From the NCBI GenBank assembly GCA_963699305.1, contig OY969431.1, positions 620,001 through 684,000 on the forward strand: a stretch of DNA of 64,000 nucleotides. The letters run 5' to 3'. This document shows positions 28,720-37,946 of the stretch, piece by piece. The first letter of the stretch is position 1. Each line of letters opens with the position of its first letter. The notes beneath the pieces were generated by a model, which worked only from the letters and a program-made list of their open reading frames with translations, did not search any database and was not told the origin of the DNA. The position numbers and the translations under genes were made by a program. The stretch is from JBGQAS01 sp963699305 (lineage in GTDB: Bacteria > Chloroflexota > Anaerolineae > Anaerolineales > Anaerolineaceae).

Positions 28720-29520
28720 CTATTTTACTGCAAGAAATCCACCGACGACTTTGGTCATTACCAACTTACCTTCCTTCTTGATCTTGGAACTCGCAACCAG
28801 GGAAATTTTCTCCATTATTTCTTCAAATTCCTTTTTATCTTTAAAAAGTGAACTCCACAGCTTTCTATCTTCTGCGAGGGATGCGCGTGTATATGCCAGG
28901 AAAGGTTCGGCTTTATCGAATGTGAGGGGATTTTCAAAAATATGCACATCCACTTTTGAAAACCTCGATTGGATTATTGGCAAGAACTGGCTTTGATAGC
29001 GTGAGCTGCCAGGCATGGGGGGAATGGGTTTTCCAGTGGCTTCTTTGATGATTTCATAAAAGGTTTGTTTATTTTCAGGCATTGGACCTGTGGTGAAAAG
29101 TCTCCCACCATTGGTAAGAACTCGATGCATTTCGGAAATGGTAAACGGTACATCCAAGGCGTAATAAATCGCAAAACAGCAAGATACAAGATTAAATGCA
29201 TCACTTTCCAAAGGGAATATCTTGTTGAAATCCAAGTCAATGAAGTCAATGCCAGTTTTTCGTTTTTCATTTTCTTCGCGAGCTTTGCTCAATAATTCAG
29301 CATTTACATCACCGCCTGTAATGGTAGTTTTCCCTATCAGGTGGTCATGATATGAAAAACATTGTTTTCCGGCACCACACCCTACATCCAATATTTTGGT
29401 GCCAGGCTGCAATTGAAGAAGATTCAACATCCATTCATCAATATTCTTACCACCATATTTTGTATGAATATCGATGCGGGTTGCCAAATCATTCGTAGTT
29501 TCGTAATAATTGATTTTCAT
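28720..29520 (-). CDS. Class I SAM-dependent methyltransferase
   Basis: A 266-residue Rossmann-fold methyltransferase. The SAM-binding motif I is TKILDVGCGAGKQCF, followed by the acidic end of strand 2 (ITGGDVNAELL), FIDLDFNKIFPLESDAFNLV, and the post-motif MHRVLTNGGRLFTTGP. No substrate-specific domain is evident. It has its own promoter and is coupled to a PIG-L deacetylase, an arrangement common in glycan or secondary-metabolite tailoring. A link to the neighbouring hydrogenase genes is unlikely. Confidence 0.85.
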   Translation of the reverse strand: MKINYYETTNDLATRIDIHTKYGGKNIDEWMLNLLQLQPGTKILDVGCGAGKQCFSYHDHLIGKTTITGGDVNAELLSKAREENEKRKTGIDFIDLDFNKIFPLESDAFNLVSCCFAIYYALDVPFTISEMHRVLTNGGRLFTTGPMPENKQTFYEIIKEATGKPIPPMPGSSRYQSQFLPIIQSRFSKVDVHIFENPLTFDKAEPFLAYTRASLAEDRKLWSSLFKDKKEFEEIMEKISLVASSKIKKEGKLVMTKVVGGFLAVK

Positions 29521-29547
29521 AGCACCTCATGATAAGAAGATTGGGTA

Positions 29548-29575
29548 AGTATATTGGGATGTGTAATATTGTCAA
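29548..29575 (-). promoter_or_regulatory. Promoter of the methyltransferase/PIG-L unit
   Basis: On the minus strand TTGACA (29570-29575) and TATACT (29548-29553) are separated by 16 bases, 27 bases before the ATG. It lies in the short gap after hypE, which separates this unit from the hydrogenase maturation operon. Confidence 0.78.
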
Positions 29576-29589
29576 GCAATGTAAATTAA

Positions 29590-30654
29590 TCAGCAAATTC
29601 GCGGCAAGAGTTCACCTGCAGGAATATCCAGGATACGAGTCCCACCAATCGAAGTTTGCATTAGAACTTTGCCATTGGGATCTTTCCTAACAGATCCGAT
29701 TTTTGCTGCTTTTCTGCCATATTCATTTTTCCTGAGAGTGGAAAGGGCTTTATCGGCTTGAGAACCAGGCACAATAACAATTATCTTGCCTTCGTTTGCG
29801 ATGTAAACAGGGTCAAACCCTAATAATTCACATGTGGTCCGAACTGCAGGAAGAACAGGAATTTCTTTCTCATCCAACCAAATTCCTATATTACTTTGGT
29901 GAGCAATTTCATTCAATGTTGTTGCCAATCCACCGCGAGTGGGATCCCGCAAAACATGGATGTCTGGAATAACCTTCAAGAGATCTTGAATCATTTTATT
30001 CAAAGGTGCAACATCGGAACGAATCTCAGTTTCCAATCCAAGATCACCACGGGCAGACAAAACTGCGATCCCATGATCACCCATCGTGCCTGAAACAAGG
30101 ACGGCGTCACCCGCTTGTGCTAGATCACCGCGGATTTCCCTACCTTTAGGCAACCATCCCAATCCAGTCGTGCTGATAAACAATCCATCAACCTTGCCTT
30201 TTTCAACGACTTTGGTATCACCGGTCACAATGGATACTCCAGCTTCCAAAGCTGCCTCTTGCATGGAAATTACAATCTTTTCGAGCAGCCTGATAGATAA
30301 TCCTTCTTCAAGGATGAACGAAGCAGTTATATAACGAGGAATAGCGCCTGAAACAGCAACGTCGTTCACTGTGCCACAAATAGCAAGCCTACCAATATCA
30401 GCTCCAGGAAATTGGATCGGAGTAACGATATGTGCATCTGTTGATACTATCACCCTGCCGGGTTGATTTTCAAGCGTCGCAAAATCATTTCCAGCCAGCA
30501 ATTGAGGATTTGAAAAATGAGGAAGAAATATTTTTAAGACCAAGTCACGGGTCAACCTTCCTCCACTGCCATGCCCCATGATGATCTGATCTTGGTGGGG
30601 GAGCGGAGCTGGACAAATTGAATTATCGAAGGTTGGATTATCCGTGGGTTGCAT
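29590..30654 (-). CDS. hypE: Hydrogenase maturation protein HypE (carbamoyl dehydratase)
   Basis: Accepts a carbamoyl group from HypF on its C-terminal cysteine and dehydrates it to thiocyanate, the source of the CN ligands of the [NiFe] centre. The 354-residue protein ends in the diagnostic PRIC, leaving the essential cysteine at the extreme C terminus. The N-terminal glycine-rich MGHGSGGRLTRDL and the AIR-synthase-like body are typical. It is last in the hypA-B-F-C-D-E order and follows hypD by seven bases. Confidence 0.97.
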   Translation of the reverse strand: MQPTDNPTFDNSICPAPLPHQDQIIMGHGSGGRLTRDLVLKIFLPHFSNPQLLAGNDFATLENQPGRVIVSTDAHIVTPIQFPGADIGRLAICGTVNDVAVSGAIPRYITASFILEEGLSIRLLEKIVISMQEAALEAGVSIVTGDTKVVEKGKVDGLFISTTGLGWLPKGREIRGDLAQAGDAVLVSGTMGDHGIAVLSARGDLGLETEIRSDVAPLNKMIQDLLKVIPDIHVLRDPTRGGLATTLNEIAHQSNIGIWLDEKEIPVLPAVRTTCELLGFDPVYIANEGKIIVIVPGSQADKALSTLRKNEYGRKAAKIGSVRKDPNGKVLMQTSIGGTRILDIPAGELLPRIC

Positions 30655-30661
30655 CGGCTAA

Positions 30662-31789
30662 TTATACTTTCTGGGAACGATTGTACTGGTAATATGCAGA
30701 ACAGGCACCTTCCGAAGAGACCATTGGCGCTCCAAGCGGTTTTGAAGGAGTACACAATGTTCCAAATGCAGGACACTGATCCGGTTTTTTCATCCCTTGT
30801 AGGATTTGCCCGGCAATACAGATTTCCGATTCATGGGAAACAATGTTTTGCACATGGAAACGTTTTTCAGCATCGTAAAATGAATAATCTTCCCTCAAAC
30901 TCCAACCACTCATCGGTATTATCCCGATACCGCGCCAGTTTCGATCACAAGGCTCATATACCTTTTCTAACAAAGACTGGGCTTGTTTATTCCCTTCGAA
31001 GGTAACAACACGGGAATAGGCGTTTTCAACGGTGTGCGTCTGATTTTCCAACTGCCGGACAGTCATAAGAATGCCTTGCGCCAAGTCTACAGTTTCAAAA
31101 CCAGTAACAACAATCGGAACCATATATTTTTCTGCAATGGGAGGATATTCCCAATATCCCATGACAGCACAGACGTGACCAGCAGCTAGGAATCCTTGAA
31201 TCCGATTGGTGGGTGAGTTGAGGATGGCGCGCATTGCAGGGGGGACGCATACTTGTGAAACAAGCAGTGAATAATTCTTTAGTCCGAGAGCTCGTGCCTG
31301 GAGTACACTGGATGCGTTTGCTGGTCCGGTGGTCTCAAAACCGATGCCAAAGAATACGATTTCTTTATCGGGATTTTCAACTGCCAAGCGAACGGCATCC
31401 AGGGGAGAATAAACAACCTTTATCTGATAACCATTTGCTTTCAACGAAAATAAATCCTGCTTTGACCCTGGGACACGCAACATATCTCCGAACGAGCAAA
31501 GGATTACATTCGGCAACATTGCGATTGCTTGAGCCTTATCGATCAATTCCAGTGAAGTAACACAGACCGGGCAGCCGGGACCGTGTACCAACTCCAATTC
31601 CCTGGGTAATAATTGATGCAACCCGGATTGCATGATGGCGTGAGTTTGCCCGCCACAAATCTCCATGATCACCCATGGATGTTTGATGGTACGATGGATT
31701 TCGTCGAGAACTTTACGGACCAATCCGGGATCACGGAATGCTTCTGGATGGAAGCCTGATGAAACCATATTAGTGTTCATTAGAAACAT
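30662..31789 (-). CDS. hypD: Hydrogenase maturation protein HypD
   Basis: [4Fe-4S] protein that, with HypC, assembles the Fe(CN)2CO unit. Family motifs include EICGGQTHAIMQSGL, the GPGCPVCVT cysteine pair, and the FGIGFETTGPA segment. The C-terminal cluster cysteines are present in QCPAFGTLCTP. The start is ambiguous. I choose the ATG at 31789, which has GGGAG just upstream; ATGs at 31780 and 31768 are also possible, the last lying right after the hypC stop. A longer frame to 31873 would overlap hypC heavily and is unlikely. Confidence 0.95.
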   Translation of the reverse strand: MFLMNTNMVSSGFHPEAFRDPGLVRKVLDEIHRTIKHPWVIMEICGGQTHAIMQSGLHQLLPRELELVHGPGCPVCVTSLELIDKAQAIAMLPNVILCSFGDMLRVPGSKQDLFSLKANGYQIKVVYSPLDAVRLAVENPDKEIVFFGIGFETTGPANASSVLQARALGLKNYSLLVSQVCVPPAMRAILNSPTNRIQGFLAAGHVCAVMGYWEYPPIAEKYMVPIVVTGFETVDLAQGILMTVRQLENQTHTVENAYSRVVTFEGNKQAQSLLEKVYEPCDRNWRGIGIIPMSGWSLREDYSFYDAEKRFHVQNIVSHESEICIAGQILQGMKKPDQCPAFGTLCTPSKPLGAPMVSSEGACSAYYQYNRSQKV

Positions 31790-32027
31790 TAAGCTCCCGG
31801 TTGATTTGTTCGATTTCATCCAGTGCCGCCAATGTTTCACGCGCTTCTTCTTCACTGAGAATATTAAGTGCAAACCCTGCGTGCACGATCACGTAATCGC
31901 CGATTTTTACATCTGGAAGAGCCTCAATGCATACATCTCGTTTGACTCCACCAAAATCAACCATTGCCATTTTCATTCCAGGAGAATCCTTGATTTCAAT
32001 AATTTTGCCAGGAATTGCCAGACACAT
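31770..32027 (-). CDS. hypC: Hydrogenase maturation chaperone HypC
   Basis: Small chaperone (85 residues) that carries the iron unit between HypD and the large subunit. It starts with the diagnostic MCLAIPGKI, whose Cys2 is essential, and continues with MAMVDFGGVKRDVCIEAL and GDYVIVHAGFAL, the OB-fold core. It lies nine bases after hypF and overlaps the start of hypD. The C-terminal helix is somewhat longer than in the shortest HypC proteins. Confidence 0.97.
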   Translation of the reverse strand: MCLAIPGKIIEIKDSPGMKMAMVDFGGVKRDVCIEALPDVKIGDYVIVHAGFALNILSEEEARETLAALDEIEQINRELNVSNEH

Positions 32028-32036
32028 GCTTCACTC

Positions 32037-34316
32037 CTATTGTTTTAGACTTGATGCGATAACCGCTTGTCCAAGTGAAATTCCACCATCATTACACGGC
32101 ACTTGATGATGCCATAATACAGAGAATTTATGCTTTTTCAAGGTTTTCAATGTGTTCCTTAATAAAAATTGATTTTGCCATACACCACCACTCAGCGCTA
32201 CTACCGAGCAGTTGGTTTCTTTCCTTATCGACTGACAGACATTGGAGACAAGATTCAGAATGCTATTATGAAATTTCGCTGAAAGAACAGGAATTGAGAT
32301 ACCTTTGTGTAGATCAACAACCAACTTTGTAAATAATCCAGAGGTATCCAGGATCCCATTCTCCAATAACGATATTTCATAATAACCTGATTCATTTGGA
32401 TCTGCGCAAGCTTCAAGTTCGATTGCAGCCTGCCCTTCATAATTAGCAATCTGGCAGACTCCGATGAGGGAAGCAGCAGCGTCAAATAATCTTCCCATAC
32501 TTGAAGTAAGCGGAGTATTAAGTTTATGTTCCAATTGCAATCTTAACACCCGCAATTGTTCAGTAGAACTTGCGCGTACTGGCTCTAGATCGTCTGCCCA
32601 TTCGATGCCGGTTTGCCACAATTGCGACAAAGCCATACGCATCGGTTTATGGATGGCTACATCACCTCCAGGCAAGGGGGTATATTGTAAATGAAACCGT
32701 CTGATGAAATCCTTATATGTTCCCAGCAACACTTCACCACCCCAGATATTAGCATCAGTCCCATAACCGGTGCCATCAAAACACAAACCAATTACCGGTT
32801 CATCCGAAGACCAATCATTTTCTGCCAAACAAGCAGCAAGATGTGCATGATGATGCTGTACTTCAACAATTGGCAGTTTTTCCTCGCATACCCGTTGGCG
32901 GGCATATTGACTCGATAAATAGTCCGGGTGTAGATCACAAGTGATTAGTTCCGGAGTAATGCGAAATAAACGTTCAAAATGAAGAATGGCCTGTTCAAAA
33001 GACTGTTGAGTCTCAAAATTATCCAAATCACCAATATGATGACTAATAAACGCGTATCGATTGCGCGTTAGGCAAAACGTATTTTTTAATTGTGCACCAG
33101 TCGCGAGAATTTGAGGAATCTCATTTTTCAGCAGAATTGGATTCGGAGCATATCCACGTGCGCGGCGGATCGGGTAAACTTCTTCTTCCAATACCCGGGA
33201 CACTGAATCATCCGTGCGCATGTGAATGGGACGATTATTCATCAAGAAACAATCAGCAATCCCAGCCAGACGGTTCCTGGCTTCTTGATCATCAAATGCA
33301 ATAGGTTCTTCGGAAATATTCCCGCTGGTCATGACGAGTACATCCGGGTAACCTGTAGCGGGTTCCATTAATAAATAATGTAAAGGTGTATAGGGCAACA
33401 TAAATCCCAAGGTATGTTGATTGGGTGCAAGTTCGCGAGGAAGATTTATTAAGTCGTTCCTTTGCAATAAAATAATTGGATGTTGTATTGAGTTGATCAG
33501 CTTACTTTCACTTTTGGAAACGGAGCAATATTTACGGATTGTCGCTTCATCCCAAGCCATCAGAGCAAAGGGTTTTTGAAATCGTCTTTTCCGTTCACGT
33601 AGCTTTTCAATGACTTCCGCATTCGTTGCGTCACAAGCAAACAAGAAACCACCGAGACCTTTAACAGCAACGATATCGCCAGCCTGTATCCGTTTACGAG
33701 CTTCAATGATCGCTGCTTCAGTTTTTACGATTTGCTTTCCATTTATTTCCAACCAGACTTCAGGTCCACAATTGGGGCAAGCAATCGGCTGAGCATGGAA
33801 CCGTCTATCCTCTGGGTTTTCATATTCATGTTTACAATTTTCACACAACGTGAAGGAAGCCATTGTAGTAAAAGGACGGTCGTAGGGAATGTTTTTTATA
33901 ATCGTGAAGCGTGGACCGCAGTTGGTGCAGTTGATGAATGGGTAACGGAACCTGCGGTTCTTCGGATCGAATAATTCCTTTTGACACTCAGGGCATGTGG
34001 CAATATCAGGGGAGATGGGAATGAAATCACCTGTATCAGAAATGCTTTCAACGATATGAAACCCCTTGATTTCTTGTGTTGGTGTGTCCAAAACGTGGAA
34101 TTCATCCAAATGTGCGAGAGGAGGGGGATTGTTCTTGAGTTTATCGATGAAATGCTTAATATCTCTCGATGTACCTTGGATAAAAATTGCAACTCCCTTG
34201 GATGTATTATTCACCCATCCTGAAAGATGGTTTTCAACAGCAAATTTATATACAGCAGGGCGGAATCCCACTCCTTGGACGACCCCTCGAATATGAATTT
34301 CCTTTGCGACCAACAT
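32037..34316 (-). CDS. hypF: Carbamoyltransferase HypF
   Basis: Makes carbamoyl-adenylate from carbamoyl phosphate and transfers the carbamoyl group to HypE. The domains appear in order: acylphosphatase (IRGVVQGVGFRPAVY, residues 5-90), two zinc fingers (CPECQKEL...NCTNCGP and CENCKHEY...ACPNCGP, about 105-185), a YrdC-like domain (to about 370), and a Kae1-like domain with VQHHHAHLAACLAEN. The 759-residue length is normal. I start at the ATG at 34316, five bases after the hypB stop. An earlier ATG at 34364 would overlap hypB by 43 bases. Confidence 0.96.
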   Translation of the reverse strand: MLVAKEIHIRGVVQGVGFRPAVYKFAVENHLSGWVNNTSKGVAIFIQGTSRDIKHFIDKLKNNPPPLAHLDEFHVLDTPTQEIKGFHIVESISDTGDFIPISPDIATCPECQKELFDPKNRRFRYPFINCTNCGPRFTIIKNIPYDRPFTTMASFTLCENCKHEYENPEDRRFHAQPIACPNCGPEVWLEINGKQIVKTEAAIIEARKRIQAGDIVAVKGLGGFLFACDATNAEVIEKLRERKRRFQKPFALMAWDEATIRKYCSVSKSESKLINSIQHPIILLQRNDLINLPRELAPNQHTLGFMLPYTPLHYLLMEPATGYPDVLVMTSGNISEEPIAFDDQEARNRLAGIADCFLMNNRPIHMRTDDSVSRVLEEEVYPIRRARGYAPNPILLKNEIPQILATGAQLKNTFCLTRNRYAFISHHIGDLDNFETQQSFEQAILHFERLFRITPELITCDLHPDYLSSQYARQRVCEEKLPIVEVQHHHAHLAACLAENDWSSDEPVIGLCFDGTGYGTDANIWGGEVLLGTYKDFIRRFHLQYTPLPGGDVAIHKPMRMALSQLWQTGIEWADDLEPVRASSTEQLRVLRLQLEHKLNTPLTSSMGRLFDAAASLIGVCQIANYEGQAAIELEACADPNESGYYEISLLENGILDTSGLFTKLVVDLHKGISIPVLSAKFHNSILNLVSNVCQSIRKETNCSVVALSGGVWQNQFLLRNTLKTLKKHKFSVLWHHQVPCNDGGISLGQAVIASSLKQ

Positions 34317-34321
34317 GATTG

Positions 34322-34987
34322 TTATTTGCGATTCTTCAATTGATCGGTCAACCAATCCATCCAATCCGAAAAACCTTCGTTTGTTTTACAAGACAAAGGG
34401 AAAAAATTCACATCAGGATTCAATAATTTGATCCCTCGTAGAAAATAATCCTGATTAAAATCAACGTAAGGTCTCAGATCAATCTTGTTTAGGATGAGAA
34501 CCTGGATGCCTCGGTATATTGCCGGATATTTATATGGTTTATCATCACCCTCCGGAATACTGGCTATTACGACATTGGCATGAGTTCCAAGATTGAATGC
34601 TGCAGGGCAAACAAGGTTGCCGACGTTTTCCACAATAATCATCTCCAGAGCATCGAGATCCAATTGCTTAATACCTTGTTCCAGCATTGCGGCATCGAGA
34701 TGACAATTTCCACCTGTATTGATCTGAATAGCATTTGCTCCAGCAGCTATCACTTTATCGGCGTCAATCGTAACGGGAGCTGTGTCACCTTCAATAACTC
34801 CTATCTTCACCAAAGATCCCAATTCATGGATTGTGTTTAAAATTACGCTTGTTTTACCTGCCCCAGGAGACGCCATAATATTTATTGCATAGATGGATTT
34901 TTCATCCAGCAAATTACGATTCTGTTCTGCGATCCGATCATTTGCAGAAAGGATATTTTGAATAATGGGAACATTTCCTTGTGTCAT
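34322..34987 (-). CDS. hypB: Hydrogenase nickel incorporation GTPase HypB
   Basis: GTPase that delivers nickel to the hydrogenase large subunit together with HypA. The P-loop is MASPGAGKTS. Further signatures are GVIEGDTAPVTIDADK, the metal-binding TGGNCHLDA (Cys and His), ENVGNLVCPA, and the guanine-specific LNKIDL. The N terminus lacks both the CxxCGC motif and a histidine-rich nickel store, so this is the short form. It overlaps hypA by four bases. Confidence 0.96.
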   Translation of the reverse strand: MTQGNVPIIQNILSANDRIAEQNRNLLDEKSIYAINIMASPGAGKTSVILNTIHELGSLVKIGVIEGDTAPVTIDADKVIAAGANAIQINTGGNCHLDAAMLEQGIKQLDLDALEMIIVENVGNLVCPAAFNLGTHANVVIASIPEGDDKPYKYPAIYRGIQVLILNKIDLRPYVDFNQDYFLRGIKLLNPDVNFFPLSCKTNEGFSDWMDWLTDQLKNRK

Positions 34988-35343
34988 GTGGGTGCCTGTG
35001 ATAATTCTATTTGGATGGAGTCTATTCGGAACTCATCTCCACTCAATACTTTTATCTTCGTGCTGTCACAAATGGGGCAGGGTGTAAGCGAATCATCGAG
35101 CAAATATTCGTTGTTGCATTCCTGGCATAACAACCTGGCTGGTGGTCGTTCAAAATGCAATGCAGCACCCTGGCAAATGGTTTCCTTGCTGACAAAATCC
35201 CAATAAAAGCTGATCGAATCATCCACAAAGCTCGATAATTTACCGATAACAAGATTGATATCCGTCACTTTTACGGCATTCGATTTTTCAGCATATTCAA
35301 CCGCGGTTTTCAAAATACTTTCAGTTACTGCTAATTCATGCAT
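34984..35343 (-). CDS. hypA: Hydrogenase nickel insertion protein HypA
   Basis: Nickel-binding metallochaperone (119 residues). It begins with the nickel-site MHE and carries a zinc-finger domain with two CxxC pairs, LCQECNN and PCPICDS. It is translationally coupled to hypB through a four-base overlap. A TATAAT sequence lies only about ten bases before the start, so an internal promoter giving a nearly leaderless message is possible but unproven. Confidence 0.95.
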   Translation of the reverse strand: MHELAVTESILKTAVEYAEKSNAVKVTDINLVIGKLSSFVDDSISFYWDFVSKETICQGAALHFERPPARLLCQECNNEYLLDDSLTPCPICDSTKIKVLSGDEFRIDSIQIELSQAPT

Positions 35344-35397
35344 TGCAAAATTATATCCTTATTCGGACGTTATTGGTAATAATAATTAACATTACAT

Positions 35398-35883
35398 TCA
35401 TCCCATTTGATACCAATCGATAATTTTTTCAACAGCCAAGGGAATCAATCTTTCCGTTTTTTTCGACAGAAAGTTGCTAAAACCAAATTCATAACCGCGC
35501 ACAGACAACAGGAATGCTTTCGGTGTGGAATGGTATACGGTTTTTGCGATTTCCAGGCATGTCTGCGGAGTCATATGATGAGTAAATGGGGTGTGCTGAT
35601 ATTGCGCATTGATCTCAATTCCACGGATCTCCTCTGGAATAGATCCCGTATGAGCGTCGATAAAACAGACTCTCTTAAAATGGGATATCCTTTCGCCAAA
35701 TTCCGGTACTAATTGAAGGTCAAAAGTAAATTCAATCAGATCGTTATCAATAGCAAATGGTTCTTCTGGTAGAAGGGGTGCTGTAAAACATAATCCCTCC
35801 GCTACTGCACGCATAATGTGCCAGGCGACGCCATCATCCTGGCGATCTGGATTGCCATATCCGATAATAATTGTATCTTTCAC
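35398..35883 (-). CDS. [NiFe] hydrogenase maturation endopeptidase
   Basis: Removes the C-terminal extension of the large subunit after nickel insertion. The N-terminal IGYGNPDRQDDGVAW carries the nickel-sensing acidic residues of HyaD/HycI/HoxW proteases, and FIDAHTGS and HHMTPQ supply the other family motifs. At 161 residues it is of normal length. Its substrate is presumably the HoxH-like subunit encoded just upstream, which still has a 25-residue tail after its final histidine. A hairpin terminator lies between the two genes. Confidence 0.92.
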   Translation of the reverse strand: MKDTIIIGYGNPDRQDDGVAWHIMRAVAEGLCFTAPLLPEEPFAIDNDLIEFTFDLQLVPEFGERISHFKRVCFIDAHTGSIPEEIRGIEINAQYQHTPFTHHMTPQTCLEIAKTVYHSTPKAFLLSVRGYEFGFSNFLSKKTERLIPLAVEKIIDWYQMG

Positions 35884-35898
35884 TTCATCCTTTATTAA

Positions 35899-35930
35899 AA
35901 GAGCGATGTCCGCACATGGACATCGCTCTT
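35899..35930 (-). terminator. Hairpin between the hydrogenase large subunit and the maturation genes
   Basis: A 13-bp perfect stem (35899-35911 with 35918-35930) with a six-base loop, followed on the minus strand by a short T-rich run. It could terminate or attenuate the message after the structural genes, setting a lower level for protease and hyp genes, or act as an RNA stabiliser. Confidence 0.75.
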
Positions 35931-35947
35931 ATCATACCAAAAAAGCT

Positions 35948-37372
35948 TTATCCGCGGGTAATCGTCTGTAGGTGGTTGCCTTGCATATCAATCATCTCGA
36001 CGATCATAGGCATTTGCCCAACAGCATGAGTTGAACAAGAGAGACAAGGATCATGAGCCCGCACCGCAGCTTCTATCCGGTTCAACCAACCTTCCTTGAC
36101 TTCACCGGGATAATATGCCTTTGCCACACTGTCGACCGCTTCACACATAGCCCAGTTGTTATTGCCTGTTGCAACGATTAGGTTAACCCGTTCCAATTGA
36201 CCGTTGGGTTTTGCCCAATAGTGATGCCACAGCGTACCGCGCGGAGCTTCGATCACGCCAACACCTTCACCTTTGAATTCCTGTTTTGTGTTCATAATCT
36301 CATGGCTCAGGATATCAGGATCTTCACAAAGCATCCGGGCTTTTTCAATGGCAAATAATGTTTCGATGAGCCTTGCATAATGATAAAACAATGTATTTTC
36401 AATGGGTTTACCGTTATTGATCGCACGATATTTAATAAATTCCTTATTGGCAAGCGGGGTATCTATTTTTTCTGCTACGTTGACCCTACCTAGAGGTCCA
36501 ACACGATAGACACCTTTTGGCCATCCCATCTTTTTATAATATGGGAATTTTAGGTATGACCAGGATTCCACATGTTCAGCAATAAAATCGAGATAATTCC
36601 TGCCGTTAAATAGCTCGAGTTGTTTGCCTTTTTGATCGATTAACCTGACATTTCCTTCATACAGTTCCAGAGCGTTTTCCGGGGTAACCATGCCGAGGTA
36701 TCCGGTTTGCAGAACAGCAAACTTGTTAATATCCTCAGAATTCTTCTCGGCCCAATCCTGGATGATCTTGATCCCAATAAGGGTTGTGGAAATTGCATCA
36801 TCAATTCCTGCCAGGATGGCGTCCCGCTCATTCATTTGCAGGGAACGGTTCACTCCTCCGGGAATGGCAAAATTAGGGTGAATTCTTCTACCCCCAAGGA
36901 GATGGATGATCTCCTGGCCAAATTTTCGAAGATTGATGGCTTTTACGGTCAACCCTGCATCCAATGCCAGGAGACCAACAACATTACGAGTTGCTGGATC
37001 CGAATCGAAACCAAGTAAAAGGTCCGGACCTGCTAATTCAAAGAAATGCATTCCATGGCTTTGGATCACCTGACCCATATGCATGAGTTCCCGCAGCAGA
37101 GAAGCCGGACGGGGAGGTGGCATCCCGAGCACTTCATCGCCAGCCTTGGCGGCTGCCAGATGATGGCTTACTGGACAAATACCGCAAATGCGGGGGGTGA
37201 TAAGCGGCATTTCAAATACCATGCGACCTTCACAAAACTTTTCAAATCCACGAAATTCATTAATATGCAGGTAAGCATGATCCACTTGATTTTTTTCATT
37301 CATGCGAATAGTCACTTTGGCGTGACCTTCAATACGAGTTACCGGTTCGATTGTAATTTTTTGTGCTACCAT
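35948..37372 (-). CDS. hoxH: [NiFe] hydrogenase large subunit, soluble bidirectional (HoxH/HydL-like)
   Basis: Catalytic subunit holding the Ni-Fe centre of a cytoplasmic group 3-type hydrogenase. The N-terminal cysteine pair is RICGICPVSH (Cys63, Cys66), and the C-terminal pair is DPCLSCSTH (Cys443, Cys446). After that histidine come 25 residues that the maturation protease should remove. The 474-residue length and the pairing with a very short small subunit match HoxH of NAD-linked hydrogenases and HydL of bifurcating ones. There is no Tat signal or membrane partner. It lies ten bases downstream of the small subunit gene. Confidence 0.95.
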   Translation of the reverse strand: MVAQKITIEPVTRIEGHAKVTIRMNEKNQVDHAYLHINEFRGFEKFCEGRMVFEMPLITPRICGICPVSHHLAAAKAGDEVLGMPPPRPASLLRELMHMGQVIQSHGMHFFELAGPDLLLGFDSDPATRNVVGLLALDAGLTVKAINLRKFGQEIIHLLGGRRIHPNFAIPGGVNRSLQMNERDAILAGIDDAISTTLIGIKIIQDWAEKNSEDINKFAVLQTGYLGMVTPENALELYEGNVRLIDQKGKQLELFNGRNYLDFIAEHVESWSYLKFPYYKKMGWPKGVYRVGPLGRVNVAEKIDTPLANKEFIKYRAINNGKPIENTLFYHYARLIETLFAIEKARMLCEDPDILSHEIMNTKQEFKGEGVGVIEAPRGTLWHHYWAKPNGQLERVNLIVATGNNNWAMCEAVDSVAKAYYPGEVKEGWLNRIEAAVRAHDPCLSCSTHAVGQMPMIVEMIDMQGNHLQTITRG

Positions 37373-37382
37373 CCTGCCTCCG

Positions 37383-37925
37383 TTACTGCCACATCAATTT
37401 ATCGTTCTTGAGTTCAGGAATTCTACCTTGCGCCAGTTCACTCAGAACATAGTAAATCACATCTGCATCCGGTGGGCATCCGGGGACAAAAATATCCACC
37501 GGTACAACCTCGTGTACTGCTTTTACGGACTGCATCGTTGCGAGTTCGGGGTCGTTTGGGATCTTGCCTTCTGAATCGACACTTTCCGCTTCCACGTAGG
37601 CTCGCTTTAATGATTCTTCAATCCCGACGAAATTCCGCATCGCAGGGACTCCACCAAACACCGCACAATCTCCAAGAGAGACGAGGATTTTGCAGCGTTT
37701 GCGCATTCTGATTGCCACTTCTTCATTGGCAGAATTATTGATACCACCTTCGAGCACACCTACATCCACTCCCGTTACGTCCGGTTCCTTTAAATCTGTG
37801 ATAGGAGTGGCGCGTAAATCAACCAACTCGATGATCTTGGCAATGCGTTCGTCCATATCGAGTAAAGACATGTGACATCCTGAACAACCTGCCATCCAAT
37901 CAGATGATACTTTCGGTTTAGCCAT
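37383..37925 (-). CDS. hoxY: [NiFe] hydrogenase small subunit, short form (HoxY/HydS-like)
   Basis: Electron-transfer subunit with a single proximal [4Fe-4S] cluster, ligated by Cys14 and Cys17 (AGCSGCHMS), Cys87 (SLGDCAVFGG) and Cys150 (VPGCPPD). At 180 residues it lacks both the Tat signal and the C-terminal two-cluster domain of membrane hydrogenases, as is usual for cytoplasmic group 3 enzymes. An AAGGAGAG ribosome site precedes the ATG. It lies between the NuoG-like subunit and the large subunit gene. Confidence 0.95.
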   Translation of the reverse strand: MAKPKVSSDWMAGCSGCHMSLLDMDERIAKIIELVDLRATPITDLKEPDVTGVDVGVLEGGINNSANEEVAIRMRKRCKILVSLGDCAVFGGVPAMRNFVGIEESLKRAYVEAESVDSEGKIPNDPELATMQSVKAVHEVVPVDIFVPGCPPDADVIYYVLSELAQGRIPELKNDKLMWQ

Positions 37926-37946
37926 GGTCTCTCCTTTTCTCTACCA

